From GCA-2794515 sp033763335 (lineage in GTDB: Bacteria > Chloroflexota > Anaerolineae > Aggregatilineales > Phototrophicaceae), in assembly GCA_033763335.1 (NCBI GenBank), contig JANRKU010000054.1, positions 44,048 to 108,047 on the forward strand: 64,000 bases of DNA, in the 5' to 3' direction. The notes under the pieces were generated by a model. That model searched no databases, was not told where the DNA came from, and saw nothing but the letters and a program-made list of their open reading frames with translations. Both the position numbers and the translations under genes were made by a program. Of the stretch, positions 1-9,664 are shown piece by piece (within the stretch, counting starts at the first letter, position 1; every line of letters begins with the position of its first letter).

Positions 1-1
1 T

Positions 2-841
2 ATTGACCAAACGGCAACGGCAAATATCCCAACCGCCACGCCAACGATGCCAGCGACCAATACGCCCAAGCCAACGCGCACCTTCACCCCAACGGCGACT
101 GTGCCAGCGAGCGAAACACCATCGCCGACCTATACGCCCTCGCCCACACCTACCGCTACGGCGAATCAGACGGAAATTGCCGCTACCATCACCCAAACCT
201 ATTTGGATAGCTTGCCGACCAATACACCCACTATCACCCCAACCCCAACACCCGATTCGTGGAGTATCAGCGAATCTACCATTACGGTGCGCGGATGGGT
301 TGCGCCACAAGTGGCATTGAGTTTGTTATTTGTGCCAATGGCGTGTTTTACAGCAGGTGATGTCGAGCAATGCCTCCCCGCCCCCTTTGAGGTGGATGCT
401 CAACTTGTGACCAACGCCCAATATGCCCAATGTGTGAATGGTGGGGCATGTTTCCGACCTGTGGTGGCAGACCTCTATGACCCCACTGGAGAACGCAAAG
501 ATGAACCCGTTGTTGGTGTGACATGGTTTATGGCGCGTATTTATTGTGAAAATCGGGGTGGTCGTTTGTTGACAGAGCGTGAATGGCTGTTTATCGCAGA
601 AAATAATGCCGATTTTGGCGCTACTGCGCGTGAATGGCTCGGCACAATTGCCCAAGATTATGATTTTGCCCCCTATAATGCCGATGATGGTCGTGAAGAT
701 ATTTCGCGCATTGTACAAGGGGCAGTGGTCACAATGGCAATTCGTGGCGGGGTAGAAGATGAGGCGCGGTTTACGACCCGTACCACCCTCAATACCAATC
801 AAAACGATGTCAATTTAGGATTTAGGTGCGTGCAAGGCTAG
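2..841 (+). CDS. FGE-sulfatase (SUMF1-like) domain protein, 5' truncated
   Basis: The reading frame is open to the left edge, so the N-terminus lies outside the window. The visible part begins with about 80 residues of Pro/Thr/Ala-rich low-complexity linker, then a compact domain with the hallmarks of the formylglycine-generating-enzyme/C-type-lectin-like fold: VTNAQYAQCV, an LLTEREW segment (LPTEAEW in the family), and the terminal IRGG...LGFRCV. The domain is shorter than catalytic SUMF1 proteins and I see no clear catalytic cysteine pair, so it is more likely a binding or structural version. A linker of this type usually connects a membrane anchor or kinase-like part to an outside domain, but that part is not visible. 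The family call is good; the function is unknown. Confidence 0.75.
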   Translation: MDQTATANIPTATPTMPATNTPKPTRTFTPTATVPASETPSPTYTPSPTPTATANQTEIAATITQTYLDSLPTNTPTITPTPTPDSWSISESTITVRGWVAPQVALSLLFVPMACFTAGDVEQCLPAPFEVDAQLVTNAQYAQCVNGGACFRPVVADLYDPTGERKDEPVVGVTWFMARIYCENRGGRLLTEREWLFIAENNADFGATAREWLGTIAQDYDFAPYNADDGREDISRIVQGAVVTMAIRGGVEDEARFTTRTTLNTNQNDVNLGFRCVQG

Positions 842-861
842 ATAATGCAATAAGGGCGGAT

Positions 862-943
862 GTAGGGGCTTGCCATGCCAAGCCCCGTTAACACCTTAAA
901 ATCTCCATATACACCGTAAGGGCGCAACATGTTGCGCCCTTAC
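862..943. repeat. Pair of GTAGGG-family palindromes
   Basis: Two palindromes lie 25 bp apart. The first (862-890) is an imperfect dyad with GGGGCTTG / CAAGCCCC arms. The second (916-943) is a perfect 28-bp palindrome whose half site is GTAAGGGCGCAACA. Both belong to the family seen at 10.15, 12.2, 13.95, 17.7-17.8, 38.4 and 46.4 kb. They sit between the convergent genes ending at 841 and 985, where they could act as transcription stops, although no U-run follows. Confidence 0.85.
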
Positions 944-984
944 ACACCCAACAAATGGAGAAATCTACCCAAATGGGGTTTCAA

Positions 985-1659
985 TTATTCTGGCTTAACC
1001 GCCACGACCCATGCTTGTTTGCCAAAAATGGGGAACACAATCGGCAGGCTCAAATAGAGACGAATCAACAACGGGTGGCGGGGCATTTTGCTACGGGTGG
1101 TATAGGGCAAAAAGCGCGGGAGATTTTCGACTACATCCATATTGGTCAAAATAAGTGCCTCTTCCACAGAACGGTCTGTGAGGGGCAGGTAATGGTCAAT
1201 AAAATCCCAATATGCCCCGTGCAAAAAGCGGATATTCGGTTGCATGATGAGCAATTTCCCGCCCACTTTTAATACACGCCGAATATCTTTCAGGGTATCC
1301 ATGAAGGCGGCTTTATCGGGCAGGTGTTCAAAGAAATTGCTCACGAACACCACATCCACGCTATTATCAGCGACACCTTGCATATCGTGGCTATAAGCAA
1401 TCACGATTTCCACATCTTTATTGGCATAATTACGGACATCTTCGTTCAAATCCACCGCAATTTTACGCCCCGCCTTGATGTGATTGATAAATTCACACCG
1501 TCCTGCCGCCAAATCCAACACCGTGGCATTTTGGGGGACATAGCGTTGCATCCAATATTGGCATAAAACTTGCCACATCTGCTCCCGTTGAACTTGTGCC
1601 TTATCATCAAAGCGGGTGCGATAAATTTTTTCAAGTTGTGAATTGTCTACAGTTTTCAT
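985..1659 (-). CDS. Class I SAM-dependent methyltransferase
   Basis: A 224-residue Methyltransf_11-type protein. Motif I is VLDLAAGRCEF (about residues 46-56), an acidic residue closes the next strand (IAVDLNED), and the post-motif region VDVVFVSNFFEHL is typical of small-molecule or glycan methyltransferases. The C-terminus ends in a hydrophobic segment (LYLSLPIVFPIFGKQAW) as in many lipid- or polysaccharide-associated methyltransferases. It lies 4 bp downstream of the esterase gene on the same strand, so the two are probably co-transcribed. The ATG at 1659 has a GGGAAAG-like Shine-Dalgarno. The substrate cannot be told from sequence. Confidence 0.85.
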   Translation of the reverse strand: MKTVDNSQLEKIYRTRFDDKAQVQREQMWQVLCQYWMQRYVPQNATVLDLAAGRCEFINHIKAGRKIAVDLNEDVRNYANKDVEIVIAYSHDMQGVADNSVDVVFVSNFFEHLPDKAAFMDTLKDIRRVLKVGGKLLIMQPNIRFLHGAYWDFIDHYLPLTDRSVEEALILTNMDVVENLPRFLPYTTRSKMPRHPLLIRLYLSLPIVFPIFGKQAWVVAVKPE

Positions 1660-1663
1660 TAAG

Positions 1664-2878
1664 CTACTTTCCCCAGAAATGTATGAGAATATCGTCTACT
1701 AAGCCACGCCAATTCCCCCATGAATGACCTTCAGCGACTTCGATGAGGGTATAGGGATAGGCTTTTTCGTCTAAAATGGTGGTGAAATCGGGAATATCAT
1801 CGGCATCCCACAAGGGCGAGCCGTTGGTGATGATAAACGACAGAGCTAATCCATCACTGGCTTCATACAACCCATAGAGGTCTTCGCTAATCCAAAATGC
1901 AGGAGATTGAATGGCAATATTGTTGAATACATCAGGATAATTCACCCCAATATATGCCGATGCCAACCCACCGAGCGATGTGCCAAGAATGGCGCGGTCT
2001 GATGCGTTTTGGGATGTCTTGAACACGCGGTCAATATTCATGACCAATTCTGTGGCAACAAATTGGGCAAAATCGGCATTTTCGATATATTCCGATTCAC
2101 GGCGATTATTGGTATCGCGGTTAGGCTCACGGGGGTCAATAAATACCGCTATAACGGGGTCAATCAAATTTTGGGCGATGAGGTTGTCTAGCACAATCAC
2201 CATACTGCCCATATTATCATTTGCGTATTCGTGACCATCTAACACATAAATGGTCGGGAGCGCGTCTAAATCGGCGTAGCCAGCAGGCAAATACACCGAA
2301 TAATTCACGGCATATCCTAATGCCTCACTTTGGAGACGATATGCCCCGCGTACCCGCCCTTGTGGGACAGTTTCATCACGCACCACAAATGGCGATGACA
2401 CATAATCAGTCATCCGCAATTCGCTATTTGCACCGAATCCCCCCATTTGTTGATTGGGGTTGTTGGGGTCTAAAATCCACGTCCCGCCATTGAGGACAAT
2501 TTTATAATCCAAACGTGCATCGCTGGGGAATTGGGCAAAAACCACCCATAAATCGGTCTCACCGACTTTTTCGCCAACAAAATCATCGGATGATTCCCAT
2601 CCTGTAAAATCACCGCGCCATTCGACCTTTTTGGTATTGGCATCACCCACATATAAAAAGGCGACTTCATCACCCCTTACAAAGGGGATAGAAGCAGTTT
2701 CGGTCAGTTGCGCCCATAAATCGGCGACCATCGTTTGGGCTTCATCGGCGGGAGCAGTGGCAATTTGGTCTAAATAAGCAGAAAAACTTTCCATTGTAGC
2801 GAGGGGGTCATCTTGGGCAGATGCGAGGCTCACGATGAAAAGAAATGAACACATGAGGATAAAGAGGCGTTTTTTCAA
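1664..2878 (-). CDS. Secreted enterochelin-esterase-like alpha/beta hydrolase
   Basis: A 404-residue protein with a Sec signal peptide (cut near SLASAQ). Residues about 60-170 resemble the N-terminal immunoglobulin-like module of Fes/CBM48 proteins (VEWRGDFTGWES, DYKIVLNGG). A putative esterase domain (esterase D/Fes family) follows, with the nucleophile elbow GTSLGGLAS (Ser about 301) and a C-terminal EGHSWGNWRG supplying the His. Such enzymes cleave ester bonds in siderophores, feruloyl esters or sugar esters outside the cell. No siderophore genes are nearby, so the substrate is open. It is the first gene of a likely two-gene unit with the methyltransferase. Confidence 0.85.
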   Translation of the reverse strand: MKKRLFILMCSFLFIVSLASAQDDPLATMESFSAYLDQIATAPADEAQTMVADLWAQLTETASIPFVRGDEVAFLYVGDANTKKVEWRGDFTGWESSDDFVGEKVGETDLWVVFAQFPSDARLDYKIVLNGGTWILDPNNPNQQMGGFGANSELRMTDYVSSPFVVRDETVPQGRVRGAYRLQSEALGYAVNYSVYLPAGYADLDALPTIYVLDGHEYANDNMGSMVIVLDNLIAQNLIDPVIAVFIDPREPNRDTNNRRESEYIENADFAQFVATELVMNIDRVFKTSQNASDRAILGTSLGGLASAYIGVNYPDVFNNIAIQSPAFWISEDLYGLYEASDGLALSFIITNGSPLWDADDIPDFTTILDEKAYPYTLIEVAEGHSWGNWRGLVDDILIHFWGK

Positions 2879-2914
2879 TCAATAATTCCTTTGAACTGGG
2901 TATGGTCAAAAAGA

Positions 2915-2945
2915 CAGACGAGAATTTTTGGGGAATTCTCATCTG
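2915..2945 (-). terminator. Hairpin downstream of the OmpR-type regulator
   Basis: A dyad of CAGACGAGAATT against AATTCTCATCTG (one mismatch) with a short loop. Read on the minus strand it is followed by GTCTGTCTTTTT, consistent with an intrinsic terminator for the regulator gene ending at 2995. Confidence 0.6.
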
Positions 2946-2994
2946 TGTTAGGGAATTATTGTGATGGGTTTTGATAAGTGCGTCAATAGGGGAA

Positions 2995-3681
2995 TCAGCG
3001 ATTGGCAAACCGATAACCGACACCGCGTGAGGTGAGGATGTAATCTGGCTGATTGGGATTGACTTCAATTTTTTGGCGTAAGTAGTGAATATAGAGCTTT
3101 AGGCTATCAATGGCATCACCATATTCTTCGCCCCATGCTTGTGTGACCAATTCATTACGGGTAACAACACGCCCTGCGTTACGGACTAACACACCGAGCA
3201 GGTTAAATTCTTTCGGGGTGAGGTGACGCACTTCATTGCGGACATATACTTCACGATTCATGAAGTTGATGCGGAAATCGCCATTATTAAACACCAGTTC
3301 ATCGCTGATGCTCGGACGTGGTGAACGGCGTAAGTGTGCTTTGACCCGTGCGACCAATTCATCATTATCATAAGGCTTGGTGATATAGTCATCTGCGCCA
3401 ATTTCGAGTCCGCGTACCACATTTTTACCCTCGTCTAATGCTGTGAGGAAAATAATCGGCACGTCAGACATTTCACGCAGACGCTTACAGACTTCCCATC
3501 CATCCATATCGGGCATCATGATATCGAGTAAAACAATATCGGGCTGAAACCGATACGCCTTGCGTAAGCCTTCTTCTGCACGATAGGCTTTGATGACTTC
3601 GTAACCCTTGCGCTCTAATAATATCCCAATGAGTTGGACGGTAGTCTCTTCATCGTCAATCACCAAAACTTTTTCTGACAT
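2995..3681 (-). CDS. OmpR/PhoB-family response regulator
   Basis: A two-domain regulator of 228 residues. The receiver (about 1-118) keeps the acidic pair (VIDDEE), the phosphoacceptor Asp in LLDIMMPDMDGWEV, the Thr in FLTALDEG and the Lys in YITKPYD. The C-terminal winged helix (about 130-228) has the OmpR signature (LTPKEFNLLGVLV, a recognition-helix region with LKLYIHYLRQKIE, and GVGYRF at the end). An upstream ATG at 3729 is possible, but the ATG at 3681 is preceded by AGAGGA and begins directly with the receiver fold. No histidine kinase gene adjoins it, so it is an orphan here. Confidence 0.92.
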   Translation of the reverse strand: MSEKVLVIDDEETTVQLIGILLERKGYEVIKAYRAEEGLRKAYRFQPDIVLLDIMMPDMDGWEVCKRLREMSDVPIIFLTALDEGKNVVRGLEIGADDYITKPYDNDELVARVKAHLRRSPRPSISDELVFNNGDFRINFMNREVYVRNEVRHLTPKEFNLLGVLVRNAGRVVTRNELVTQAWGEEYGDAIDSLKLYIHYLRQKIEVNPNQPDYILTSRGVGYRFANR

Positions 3682-3880
3682 AATTGTCCTCTCTTGCCAA
3701 TTGGTGACAATTCTAACCTTGTCAAACATTGACGTTACAAATTTTTAACTCATATAAACAATTTATCACGATTTACCAATTTTGAGCAAGCAGTTGCACA
3801 ATTTTTTTTATGGCTATAGGAGCAATGTACCCATTTATCAGCCGTCTATTGTCCTGGTTAAGCCAGTACACAGACAAAAT

Positions 3881-3909
3881 TTGATTCCCTTTATCTACCG
3901 CGTTATACT
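3881..3909 (+). promoter_or_regulatory. Predicted sigma70-type promoter of the C11 peptidase gene
   Basis: TTGATT at 3881-3886 and TATACT at 3904-3909 are separated by exactly 17 bp and lie 37 bp upstream of the ATG at 3946, which has a GAAAGG Shine-Dalgarno. The surrounding 3682-3945 region is AT-rich and otherwise without features. Confidence 0.55.
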
Positions 3910-3945
3910 TTTTGCAAAATAAATATTTTTTGAAAGGTTATCGTC

Positions 3946-6900
3946 ATGTCTACGTTTCGCCTATTAGTGTTGCAATGTCTTTTCTTTATCGCATTCACCG
4001 TCACATCAAGCGCACAAAGCAATTCCACCTTTAGCGGAACACTTGATGCAGAAAAAACTTTTTACGAATATCCCCTACTGATTGAACAAGATAATACGAC
4101 CATTACCGCCGATGCGATTGCTACATCGGGCGACCTCGATACGATTCTATATTTATTGGATAGTGCGGGGAATGTGTTATCTCAGAATGATAACCGTGTG
4201 CGAGATGATTTGAATGCCTATATTCAATATCCATCGGCAGATGCGGGAGCATATACCCTCATCCTCGCTCGGTATGATTTGGATGATGGCGAAACATCTG
4301 GCGATTTTTCGCTCACGATTACCACCGCTCCCACCATCACGGAATTACCCGCTTATGATATATCCCCACAAGCATTATCAGATGCAGGCTACCCCACCCA
4401 AGACCCAAAGCCATCTGCCGATTGGACAATTTTGGTCTATTATGGCGGTGATAATAACCTTGAAGGGTCGCTCATTCACGACCTCAAGGAATTTGAATTG
4501 GCGGGTGGTGAAAGTGATAATGTTCGTATTGTCGCCTTTTTAGACCGTTCACCCGACCATTCAGATGAGAGTGGCAATTGGGCAACCGCCAAAATATACG
4601 AAGTAACCGAGAACTTAGATGCGAATAAACAAACGATTAACAGCCAAGAATTAGCCGATTTGGGAGAGGTTGATTCTGGAGATGGTCTCACACTCGCGCA
4701 ATTTTTAACATGGGGCATCCGTCATTATCCCGCACAAAACTATGTCATCGCCTTTGGCAGTCATGGCGCAGGTTGGGCGGGTGTTATCACCGATGATACC
4801 GATAAAAGTATTATCACCCTACCCGAAATTGACCAAGCATTCAAGACGGTGCAAACTGAAATATCCCAGCCATTTGCATTGGTTATCAATGATGCTTGCT
4901 TGATGAGCAGTGTGGAATATTTAAGCGTCTTATCCCAATATGCCTTAGAAGCGTATGCTTCATCCGAAATTGTCGTAGACCCAGCCCTAAATATGACCGA
5001 TTTCACCACTAACTTAAAAAATACTACACCAGATATGATTCTCATTGGTGAGGAATTGATAAATTATTATATTGATATAGATGCCATGTTGCGTCAGGGC
5101 GGAGAGGGCGTATATATGACCAACGCCATCACCAATTTGACCACTATGCCATCACTACAAGAGGCACTTGATAATTTTGCCAACCTCATCTTAACTGACC
5201 CATTGCGCTATAGCCCCATCATCGGCGGGGCGCGAAATAATGCTTATACCTACACCGCATTCAGCAACAGTTCAACCCTGATTGATTTGGGGAGTTTCAT
5301 GCGCTTGGTGATAACCTTATCCGATGATAATCGTCTGGTTGATAGCGCCCAAGCGGTCATCAATGCCTTACAAAATACGGTGCCATACGGCAATGGTGGC
5401 GAAAATGTGAGAAACGCTCGTATCTTGTATCAAAATATCTATTTCCCAAAAAAAGCAAAAGATTTTGATAACGACTATTTCGTCAATAGCCCACTCACCA
5501 GTTGGGGCGAAATGCTTCGCACTTATTACAACACCTTTACCCCAAAAGTCTGGGATGATGCGATTCTCTTTCATGCCCCCGCCGCACCTAATCTGAATAT
5601 TATGTCCTATCATCCAGCGACTACCACTAGCATTATTGACCCCCTTTGGATTGAGATGGAAATTACTGGTCGCAATTTTGGACGTGCCTTCATGACCGTT
5701 GACCGTTTATTGCCAGATGGGACTTATGAACGTATTGCTAATAATCAGATTGAAAGTGTTGATAGAGACGAAATAGGAAATATTATTCGCGTAAATACAT
5801 GGGTGGATGGCGTAGATTCGGGTATTAGTGACTGGAATGTGACGGGATACTCCCTCAGCGATACGAATCAAGAACGCTTTGTCTTGGTGGCAAATTCTGA
5901 AGACACCTTATCCATTGAAGGGCGGTATCGGACAAACCCCGATTCGGAGTGGTTTGATGTGAATGTCATCTTCCCCAACTTTACAGAAACAACTGTCAGC
6001 AGTGTCATTTCCAAAAATCCAGATTCAGGCTCATCAGGAGTTATCACCATTCCAGCAGGGTCTGAATTTCAGGTATATATGGCATTGGTATCAGATGATG
6101 GTCAAATCCAGTTGCTACCAGATGAGAGCATGACCTTCATTTGGCAAGAATCAAATGGGCTATCGCTCAGTGTTACCCCAGCCCCAAGTGGTGAGTATCA
6201 AGTCGGGTTTTTAGTTGAGACACTCAATGGGGAACAAACATGGGAGGCTGTGCCAATTACAGTCAATAATGATGGTTTAGACCCGCATTTGCGTGGGTTT
6301 ACATCAATAGATGCAGGTTATACCATCACCTTAGATGAATCTTGGGCAAACGTATTTCAAGATAATACCTTTAGATATAAAGAATTTCCTTCATTGGATG
6401 CAAATCAAGAAAGATTACGGATTTACTACCACGCACTCAGTTACGATTCTTATTTTGGAGCCAATGCCATCACTGCACAAACCATGTTAGATACTTATGG
6501 GTATATATCCACTGCTCAAGAGACGATTACAGTCAATAATCAAGAGATAGAGATTGTTACCTATAATGATGGTCGTTTCACAGTTGGGGTTGGAGCATAT
6601 TATCCTGCCTTCAATGGGGGTGGGTTGTTTATCAGTGTGGAGAGTGAAAATGCAAATTCTGAGCCAAATACATTATTAAATCGCCTCACCCCCATTTTAG
6701 AAAGTCTACGGTTATTTAATTCGAATGATTATTTCGGCAATCGCACCAATGTTTGGCAAATCGGAGAATTTGGTGATGTAACCAGCGAAACACCCGGGGC
6801 GCGGTATCAGATACGCAAAGATTGGCTTCAAAATCAATATTGGGACAAGATGTGGTTGGTTAGTGTGCCAGATAGCGCCGAAAATCCCTACACATCTACC

Positions 6901-8580
6901 ACATTCCACAAAATCGCTAAAGTAGATGCTGTGGATGCTGTCCATCTGCGTGATGCCATTTTGACCGATGCGGTACAACCGAATAGCACCAATTTTACTA
7001 TCACCGAGACACGGGTATATTATACCCAATTGATGACATGGCAGGTCGCATTATATACCCTAGAACGCGATGATATCGCTATTATGGGGCGGGTTTATGC
7101 GATGGTGCGGGGTGATAATCAAAATTATGTAATATGGCAAGAAGCGCCTGCTGATATTGCGCCTGATTTATTCACCAATACGTTTGAATTGATGGTAGAT
7201 GCGTTTGTCCCAGCGAAGCCATTGCGAACCTACTCGCTCAGTGATTATGGATTCAAATTGTATTATCCACAAAATTTTGAATTTTTCACTGGAAATATTT
7301 TACCTGATGAAAATTCAACCATATTCACCCTCAACGCAACCAAAACACTCGAATATTGGATTGATTTTTATCCCAATGTCATAACATTAGAAGAAGCCTT
7401 ATCAGAATGGCAAGCATTTAGTGGGTATCCAATTGTTGAAGACCCTCAAAATGTGGTCTATAACGGCAAAGAGGGTTTACGCTTCCGCTTCCAATTTGAA
7501 AGCGAAAGAGGCTTATATGATGGATATGCCTTTATCACCCTCTCCGCAGATGAAACACATGCGATTGCATTTAACCCAATGTGGGTTAATGAGCCAGCCA
7601 ACCTACCCTATTTTGAATGGCTCATGAACAACAATTATTATGGGGTAGATGTAGATGTCGAATCACCAACCGTAGATGAAAATGCGGTGGAATATCGTTC
7701 CAATTGGCGCATTGAAAAATATGATGAAATCGGCTTAGAAATGGGTGTTTTGGGCATGTGGAATACCCCTAGCATCTATCGTCAAGCATCGCTCAGAGAA
7801 CCTTATCTCATCATCAATAGTCCAGAATATATCCCTGCACCAACGACCTTTTATTTATATGTCATCTTGCTAGATGAATATGTTGACGAAATTCCGCTTC
7901 TCACTGACCCACAAGCAACGGATGTTATGATAGACGGGGTGACGGGCAAGCAACTCATCGTACAATATGATGATGAATCGTGGTGTGCCTATATTTTCTT
8001 TACCAGCGAAAACGGCGTTACGTATGTGATAGAATTTTTTGGAGATACGCCTGAGCAAGTTACGGCGATGATAGATGAATTCGTCCCCACCGTAAGCACG
8101 TTTCCCGCAGATTTAGAGGCATTAAAATTGCTAATGAATTCCACAGAAGGGTATATTCCCACCCCAATAACCGATTGGCGTGTCGAAAAACTTGATAAAA
8201 TTGGTTTAGAATTTGGTGTTCAATCATCATGGGTTATTGAACCCATAAACGAGGTTTTTGGTCTGAATGAAGCATATTATCGCGCCTATAGTCCAGATAG
8301 CCTTCCAACCACCTTTCTTATCTATATCTCCGATACGATGGATTATGTATCAATGGCAGAAAATTGGACAGAGGATTACAGCGACATCTCCATCGCGGGT
8401 GTCAATGGCAAGCGGTTTACGATAGATTGGGGCGATGGCACATGGAGTGATATGGTGACATTCACTGGCGATAATGGGCTAACGTATCGCTTAGAATTTT
8501 GGGGATATAACCAAGATTTGGCGACAACCCTACTCAATGACCTTATCCCCCTCATCTCGACTTATCCCATAGCTGAATAA
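3946..8580 (+). CDS. Giant secreted clostripain-family (C11) cysteine peptidase with repeated C-terminal domains
   Basis: A 1544-residue protein with a signal peptide (about 1-24, cut near SSAQS). A PPC-type beta domain (about 27-125) precedes the C11 domain (about 160-500), where WTILVYYGGDNNLEG, the catalytic His of SHGAGW (His273) and the catalytic Cys of NDACLMSS (Cys318) are all visible. After Ig-like material come several modules of about 150 residues that resemble the PsbP/DcrB fold (YTITLDESW, YGFKLYYPQNFEF, IEKYDEIGLEMGV, VEKLDKIGLEFGV); the last two are clear duplicates. Clostripains cut after Arg/Lys and are usually activated by self-cleavage. At this length it is far larger than typical family members. 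It is monocistronic, with its own promoter and terminator. No sorting motif is seen. Confidence 0.9.
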   Translation: MSTFRLLVLQCLFFIAFTVTSSAQSNSTFSGTLDAEKTFYEYPLLIEQDNTTITADAIATSGDLDTILYLLDSAGNVLSQNDNRVRDDLNAYIQYPSADAGAYTLILARYDLDDGETSGDFSLTITTAPTITELPAYDISPQALSDAGYPTQDPKPSADWTILVYYGGDNNLEGSLIHDLKEFELAGGESDNVRIVAFLDRSPDHSDESGNWATAKIYEVTENLDANKQTINSQELADLGEVDSGDGLTLAQFLTWGIRHYPAQNYVIAFGSHGAGWAGVITDDTDKSIITLPEIDQAFKTVQTEISQPFALVINDACLMSSVEYLSVLSQYALEAYASSEIVVDPALNMTDFTTNLKNTTPDMILIGEELINYYIDIDAMLRQGGEGVYMTNAITNLTTMPSLQEALDNFANLILTDPLRYSPIIGGARNNAYTYTAFSNSSTLIDLGSFMRLVITLSDDNRLVDSAQAVINALQNTVPYGNGGENVRNARILYQNIYFPKKAKDFDNDYFVNSPLTSWGEMLRTYYNTFTPKVWDDAILFHAPAAPNLNIMSYHPATTTSIIDPLWIEMEITGRNFGRAFMTVDRLLPDGTYERIANNQIESVDRDEIGNIIRVNTWVDGVDSGISDWNVTGYSLSDTNQERFVLVANSEDTLSIEGRYRTNPDSEWFDVNVIFPNFTETTVSSVISKNPDSGSSGVITIPAGSEFQVYMALVSDDGQIQLLPDESMTFIWQESNGLSLSVTPAPSGEYQVGFLVETLNGEQTWEAVPITVNNDGLDPHLRGFTSIDAGYTITLDESWANVFQDNTFRYKEFPSLDANQERLRIYYHALSYDSYFGANAITAQTMLDTYGYISTAQETITVNNQEIEIVTYNDGRFTVGVGAYYPAFNGGGLFISVESENANSEPNTLLNRLTPILESLRLFNSNDYFGNRTNVWQIGEFGDVTSETPGARYQIRKDWLQNQYWDKMWLVSVPDSAENPYTSTTFHKIAKVDAVDAVHLRDAILTDAVQPNSTNFTITETRVYYTQLMTWQVALYTLERDDIAIMGRVYAMVRGDNQNYVIWQEAPADIAPDLFTNTFELMVDAFVPAKPLRTYSLSDYGFKLYYPQNFEFFTGNILPDENSTIFTLNATKTLEYWIDFYPNVITLEEALSEWQAFSGYPIVEDPQNVVYNGKEGLRFRFQFESERGLYDGYAFITLSADETHAIAFNPMWVNEPANLPYFEWLMNNNYYGVDVDVESPTVDENAVEYRSNWRIEKYDEIGLEMGVLGMWNTPSIYRQASLREPYLIINSPEYIPAPTTFYLYVILLDEYVDEIPLLTDPQATDVMIDGVTGKQLIVQYDDESWCAYIFFTSENGVTYVIEFFGDTPEQVTAMIDEFVPTVSTFPADLEALKLLMNSTEGYIPTPITDWRVEKLDKIGLEFGVQSSWVIEPINEVFGLNEAYYRAYSPDSLPTTFLIYISDTMDYVSMAENWTEDYSDISIAGVNGKRFTIDWGDGTWSDMVTFTGDNGLTYRLEFWGYNQDLATTLLNDLIPLISTYPIAE

Positions 8581-8583
8581 CGG

Positions 8584-8622
8584 ATAATGCAAGGCACATG
8601 GGGATGTGCCTTGCATTATTTC
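8584..8622 (+). terminator. Intrinsic terminator after the C11 peptidase gene
   Basis: A perfect 16-bp stem (ATAATGCAAGGCACAT and its complement at 8604-8619) with a GGGG loop, starting 4 bp after the stop codon. The U-run is weak (ATTATTTC), but the stem is very stable. Confidence 0.7.
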
Positions 8623-8692
8623 AGATTGTAGGCTTGTCTCTCATGGGCAAATTCGGGTAACATACAAGAGGAATAGGAGGCGCTGTAAACGC

Positions 8693-9661
8693 ATGGTAAA
8701 AGCACTAATTACAGGTGGGGCGGGGTTTGTTGGCAGTCATCTGGCAGAATATTTACTCGCACAGGGGCAACAAGTGGTAATCATTGATGATTTATCCACT
8801 GGGAAAATAAAAAATCTTGCCCAAATACAAAGTAACCCCAATCTGCAAATTGTGATAGAGGACATCCGCAACCCATTGGTATTAGACCGATTAGTGAGCG
8901 ACTGTGACGTGATTTATCACTTGGCGGCGGTGTTGGGTGTGCAAAAAATCCTCAAAGAACCGATTCACACCATCGAAGTCAATATCGGCGGGACAGAAGC
9001 CATCCTCAAAGCCGCACGGCGCTATCGCAAAAAAGTGTTGATTGCCTCCACATCCGAAGTGTATGGCAAAGGGACAAAATTCCCGTTTGCAGAAGAGGAT
9101 GATTCGGTCATTGGCGCGACATCCAAAACCCGTTGGGCGTATGCCGCCACAAAAGCAGTTGATGAATTTTTGGCATTGGCGTATCATCAAGAAACAGACT
9201 TAGATGTGACCATTTTTCGGTTATTTAACACCGTTGGCGCACGTCAAACAGGGCAATATGGCATGGTACTCCCACGCTTTGTCGGATGGGCATTAAAAGG
9301 TGAGCCGTTGCAAGTGTATGGTGATGGCGCACAAACCCGTTGTTTTGGCAATGTGCGCGATATTGTAGATGCCATTTATAAATTATCAGAAGCACCAAAT
9401 GCCATCGGTAATGTGTTTAATATCGGCAGTACCGAAGAAATTTCGATAAAAGGATTGGCGGAGCGTGTGATAGCCCGCGCCAAGAGCAACTCGACCATTC
9501 ACCTTATCCCGTATGACCAAGCATACGAAAAGGGATTTGAGGACTTTGTGCGCCGAGTGCCAAGTATTGATAAAATTATGCAGATGATTGAGTGGAAACC
9601 CACAACCCCACTTGATACTACTATTGACCAGATTATAGACTATATGCAGAAGGAAAAGTGA
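8693..9661 (+). CDS. NAD-dependent sugar epimerase/dehydratase
   Basis: An extended short-chain dehydrogenase of 322 residues. The NAD-binding GGAGFVGSH lies at the N-terminus, an acidic strand end (VIIDDLSTG) favours NAD(H), STSEVYG supplies the catalytic Ser/Thr, and YAATK is the YxxxK pair. It resembles UDP-glucuronate decarboxylases and nucleotide-sugar 4-epimerases, which supply sugars for surface polysaccharide. The start was moved from 8606 to the ATG at 8693, which follows AGGAGG (8675-8680) and starts directly with the Rossmann strand. The pentapeptide-repeat gene follows after 3 bp. Confidence 0.9.
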   Translation: MVKALITGGAGFVGSHLAEYLLAQGQQVVIIDDLSTGKIKNLAQIQSNPNLQIVIEDIRNPLVLDRLVSDCDVIYHLAAVLGVQKILKEPIHTIEVNIGGTEAILKAARRYRKKVLIASTSEVYGKGTKFPFAEEDDSVIGATSKTRWAYAATKAVDEFLALAYHQETDLDVTIFRLFNTVGARQTGQYGMVLPRFVGWALKGEPLQVYGDGAQTRCFGNVRDIVDAIYKLSEAPNAIGNVFNIGSTEEISIKGLAERVIARAKSNSTIHLIPYDQAYEKGFEDFVRRVPSIDKIMQMIEWKPTTPLDTTIDQIIDYMQKEK

Positions 9662-9664
9662 ACC

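Noticed and set aside
2..841. Sulfatase-modifying enzyme that activates a neighbouring sulfatase
   Set aside because: No sulfatase gene in the window and no clear catalytic cysteine pair in the visible domain.
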